Part shown: positions 40,834 through 41,988 of the stretch, piece by piece | Position numbering within the stretch: position 1 is the first letter of the stretch | How the letters are laid out: the number at the start of each line of letters is the position of its first letter | Source: Thermobacillus xylanilyticus | Lineage (GTDB): Bacteria; Bacillota; Bacilli; Paenibacillales; Paenibacillaceae | Direction of reading: 5' to 3' | Assembly: GCF_907165215.1 (NCBI RefSeq) | Contig: NZ_CAJRAY010000005.1 | Coordinates: 806 to 42,793, forward strand | Length of the DNA: 41,988 bases | Notes under the pieces: model-generated | Told to the model about the DNA's origin: nothing | Databases searched by the model: none | What the model saw: the letters and a program-made list of their open reading frames with translations, nothing else | Made by a program: the position numbers and the translations under genes

Positions 40834-41661
40834 ATGCTCAGCCTTGAGGGAAAACAGATCGCGGTTACCGGCGCCCGCAAGCAGGACGAGGTGAAACAGC
40901 TGGTGGCCAATTTCGGCGGCGTGGCGCACATCCGGCCCGCCCAGGGGACGATTCTGACCGACGAGGAGGAGATTGGACCGGCGATGCGGCGGGTGATTGC
41001 CGAAGGAGCGGACTGGGTGATCTTCACCACCGGTCAGGGGGCGCAGCGGCTGCTGGATGTGGCGCGGCAATCCGACATGCTGTGGGACTGGCTCCGCCTG
41101 CTCCGGGCGGCCCGGGTGGCCGCCCGCGGCTACAAGACGCGCAAGTTTCTCAAGGAATGGGCGATTTCGCCGGCCGTATCCGACGATGACGGCACATCCG
41201 CCGGTCTGATGCGCGCGTTCGGCGAAGCGCCGCAGCTGGACGGACGGAAGGTCGTCGTGCAGCTTCACGGGGAGCGGCCCGAGCGGCTGCTGCGATGGCT
41301 GGAGGACAACGGAGCGGTCGTGGAGACACTCATGCCCTATATCCACGTGCCTCCTCCGGAATCCGACATCCGGTCGTTCCTGGAAGAACTGCAGGAGCGG
41401 AAATTCGACGCCGTGGCGTTCACGAGCGCGCTGCAGGTGCGCTATCTGTTCGAGATGGCCGGCCGGTTCGGGATGAAGGAGATGCTGCGCAGCCGGCTGT
41501 CGGGAGACGTGCTGGCGGCCGCCGTCGGGAAGGTAACGGCGGAGGCGCTGGAAGAGGAAGGGGTGGCGCCGGTGCTTCAGCCTTCCGACCAGCGGATCGG
41601 CTCGCTCGTCGTCAAGCTGGCGCGGTATTTTCAAACCGGAAGTTTCGATGAGTCGCAATAG
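40834..41661 (+). CDS. hemD: Uroporphyrinogen-III synthase
   Basis: This 275-residue cytosolic enzyme cyclises hydroxymethylbilane to uroporphyrinogen III with ring D inversion. The two-lobed HemD fold is visible: KQIAVTGARKQDEVKQLVANFGG, ADWVIFTTGQGAQRLLD, RVAARGYKTRKFLKEWAI, then KVVVQLHGERPERLLRWLEDNGAVVETLMPYIHVPP, FDAVAFTSALQVRYLFEMA and VLAAAVGKVTAEALEEEGV. AGGGGGGAGAG precedes ATG 40834. It is placed with SUMT and NirB rather than in a hem operon, so it probably provides extra precursor for siroheme during nitrite growth. Confidence 0.9.
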   Translation: MLSLEGKQIAVTGARKQDEVKQLVANFGGVAHIRPAQGTILTDEEEIGPAMRRVIAEGADWVIFTTGQGAQRLLDVARQSDMLWDWLRLLRAARVAARGYKTRKFLKEWAISPAVSDDDGTSAGLMRAFGEAPQLDGRKVVVQLHGERPERLLRWLEDNGAVVETLMPYIHVPPPESDIRSFLEELQERKFDAVAFTSALQVRYLFEMAGRFGMKEMLRSRLSGDVLAAAVGKVTAEALEEEGVAPVLQPSDQRIGSLVVKLARYFQTGSFDESQ

Positions 41662-41675
41662 GCATGAAGCGTCAA

Positions 41676-41707
41676 GGGGACCTGGAATAGCCGGGTTCCC
41701 TTTTTTT
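41676..41707 (+). terminator. Terminator of the nitrite/siroheme operon
   Basis: GGGGACCTGG (41676-41685) pairs with CCGGGTTCCC (41691-41700) using two G-U pairs, followed by seven T residues. Array C begins at the very next base. Confidence 0.85.
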
Positions 41708-41988
41708 GGTGCACAAATGCACCAGATCGGGGCGGTTGGTGCGCGTATGGGCGGATCTGGTGCACAAATGCACCATATCGGGGCGGTTGGTGCGCGTATG
41801 GGCGGATCTGGTGCACAAATGCACCAGATCGGGGCGGTTGGCTCGCGTAATGGGCGGATCTGGTGCACAAATGCACCAGATCGGGGTGGTTGGTGCGCGT
41901 ATGGGCGAATCTGGTGCACATATGCACCATATCGGGGCGGTTGGCGCGCGTATGGGCGAATCTGGTGCACAAATGCACCAGATCGGGG
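41706..41988. repeat. Tandem array C: 51-bp units with GGTGCA/TGCACC palindromic core
   Basis: Six cores begin at 41708, 41759, 41810, 41862, 41913 and 41964, and the array runs off the window. The spacing is 51 bp except one 52-bp step caused by an extra A in the third linker. The core GGTGCACAAATGCACC differs from array A only in the central bases. In most copies the inverted repeat extends to 11-bp arms (GATCTGGTGCA and its complement). The linker (GGGGCGGTTGGTGCGCGTAT and GGGCG) is unrelated to that of array A. One copy has ACATAT in place of ACAAAT. It starts directly at the T-tract of the hemD terminator. Confidence 0.97.

Noticed and set aside
41706..41988. CRISPR array
   Set aside because: Units are near-identical over their whole length, with no variable spacers, and no cas genes are present; the same holds for the other two arrays.

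Overview
This window looks like chromosomal DNA of a high-GC member of the Paenibacillaceae (Paenibacillus, Cohnella or Thermobacillus type). The evidence is strong AGGAGG-type ribosome binding sites, sigma-A promoters with near-consensus boxes, a tandem T-box leader, GlnR/TnrA boxes, a bacilliredoxin, EcsAB-like transporter genes, YesM/YesN-type two-component genes and a strong G/C preference at third codon positions. I see no rRNA, tRNA, phage, integrase, transposase or CRISPR. Forty protein genes are supported, two of them adjusted or added as short genes.

Layout. 1-290: a tandem array of 51-bp units with a palindromic core. 359-1172: a consensus promoter and two consecutive leucine-type T-box leaders controlling leuA (1208-2782). 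2880-3170: a cluster of DnaA boxes. 3396-8552: an MFS exporter, a ribbon-helix-helix/SPFH pair on the minus strand, an EcsAB-like ABC exporter and an unknown small gene. 8700-18250: a sugar-uptake locus made of a sensor operon (LsrB/RhaS-like lipoprotein, YesM-type kinase, YesN-type regulator) and a transporter operon (ATPase, two permeases, RhaS-like lipoprotein). Both promoters carry the same pair of direct repeats at the same distance from the -10 box, so the local regulator probably controls both operons. 18298-23602: flavoprotein, alpha/beta hydrolase, a second and unrelated 51-bp palindromic array, an integral membrane protein, two small hydrophilic proteins, bacilliredoxin and NAD synthetase. 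23708-27363: a Mn/Zn-type ABC importer. 27512-33952: spermidine synthase, MFS exporter, GNAT acetyltransferase, DUF3995 protein, a WYL regulator/DinB pair, and a TetR/HXXEE pair behind a perfect 28-bp palindrome. 34267-41661: nitrite assimilation (nitrite transporter, SUMT, NirB, NirD, two LysR regulators, uroporphyrinogen-III synthase), headed by two perfect GlnR/TnrA boxes. 41706-41988: a third 51-bp array that runs off the end and shares its palindromic core with the first array.

Working together. The nitrite cluster is a self-contained pathway: NirC-type uptake, NirBD reduction to ammonium, and the two siroheme-supply enzymes for NirB. The sugar locus resembles the described XylFII-LytS-YesN sensor arrangement, but it is attached to an Lsr/Rha-type transporter. 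The least explained element is the set of three intergenic arrays. Two unrelated palindromic cores are repeated with the same 51-bp period, about five helical turns, which suggests phased binding sites for an unknown protein or a conserved array-forming process.
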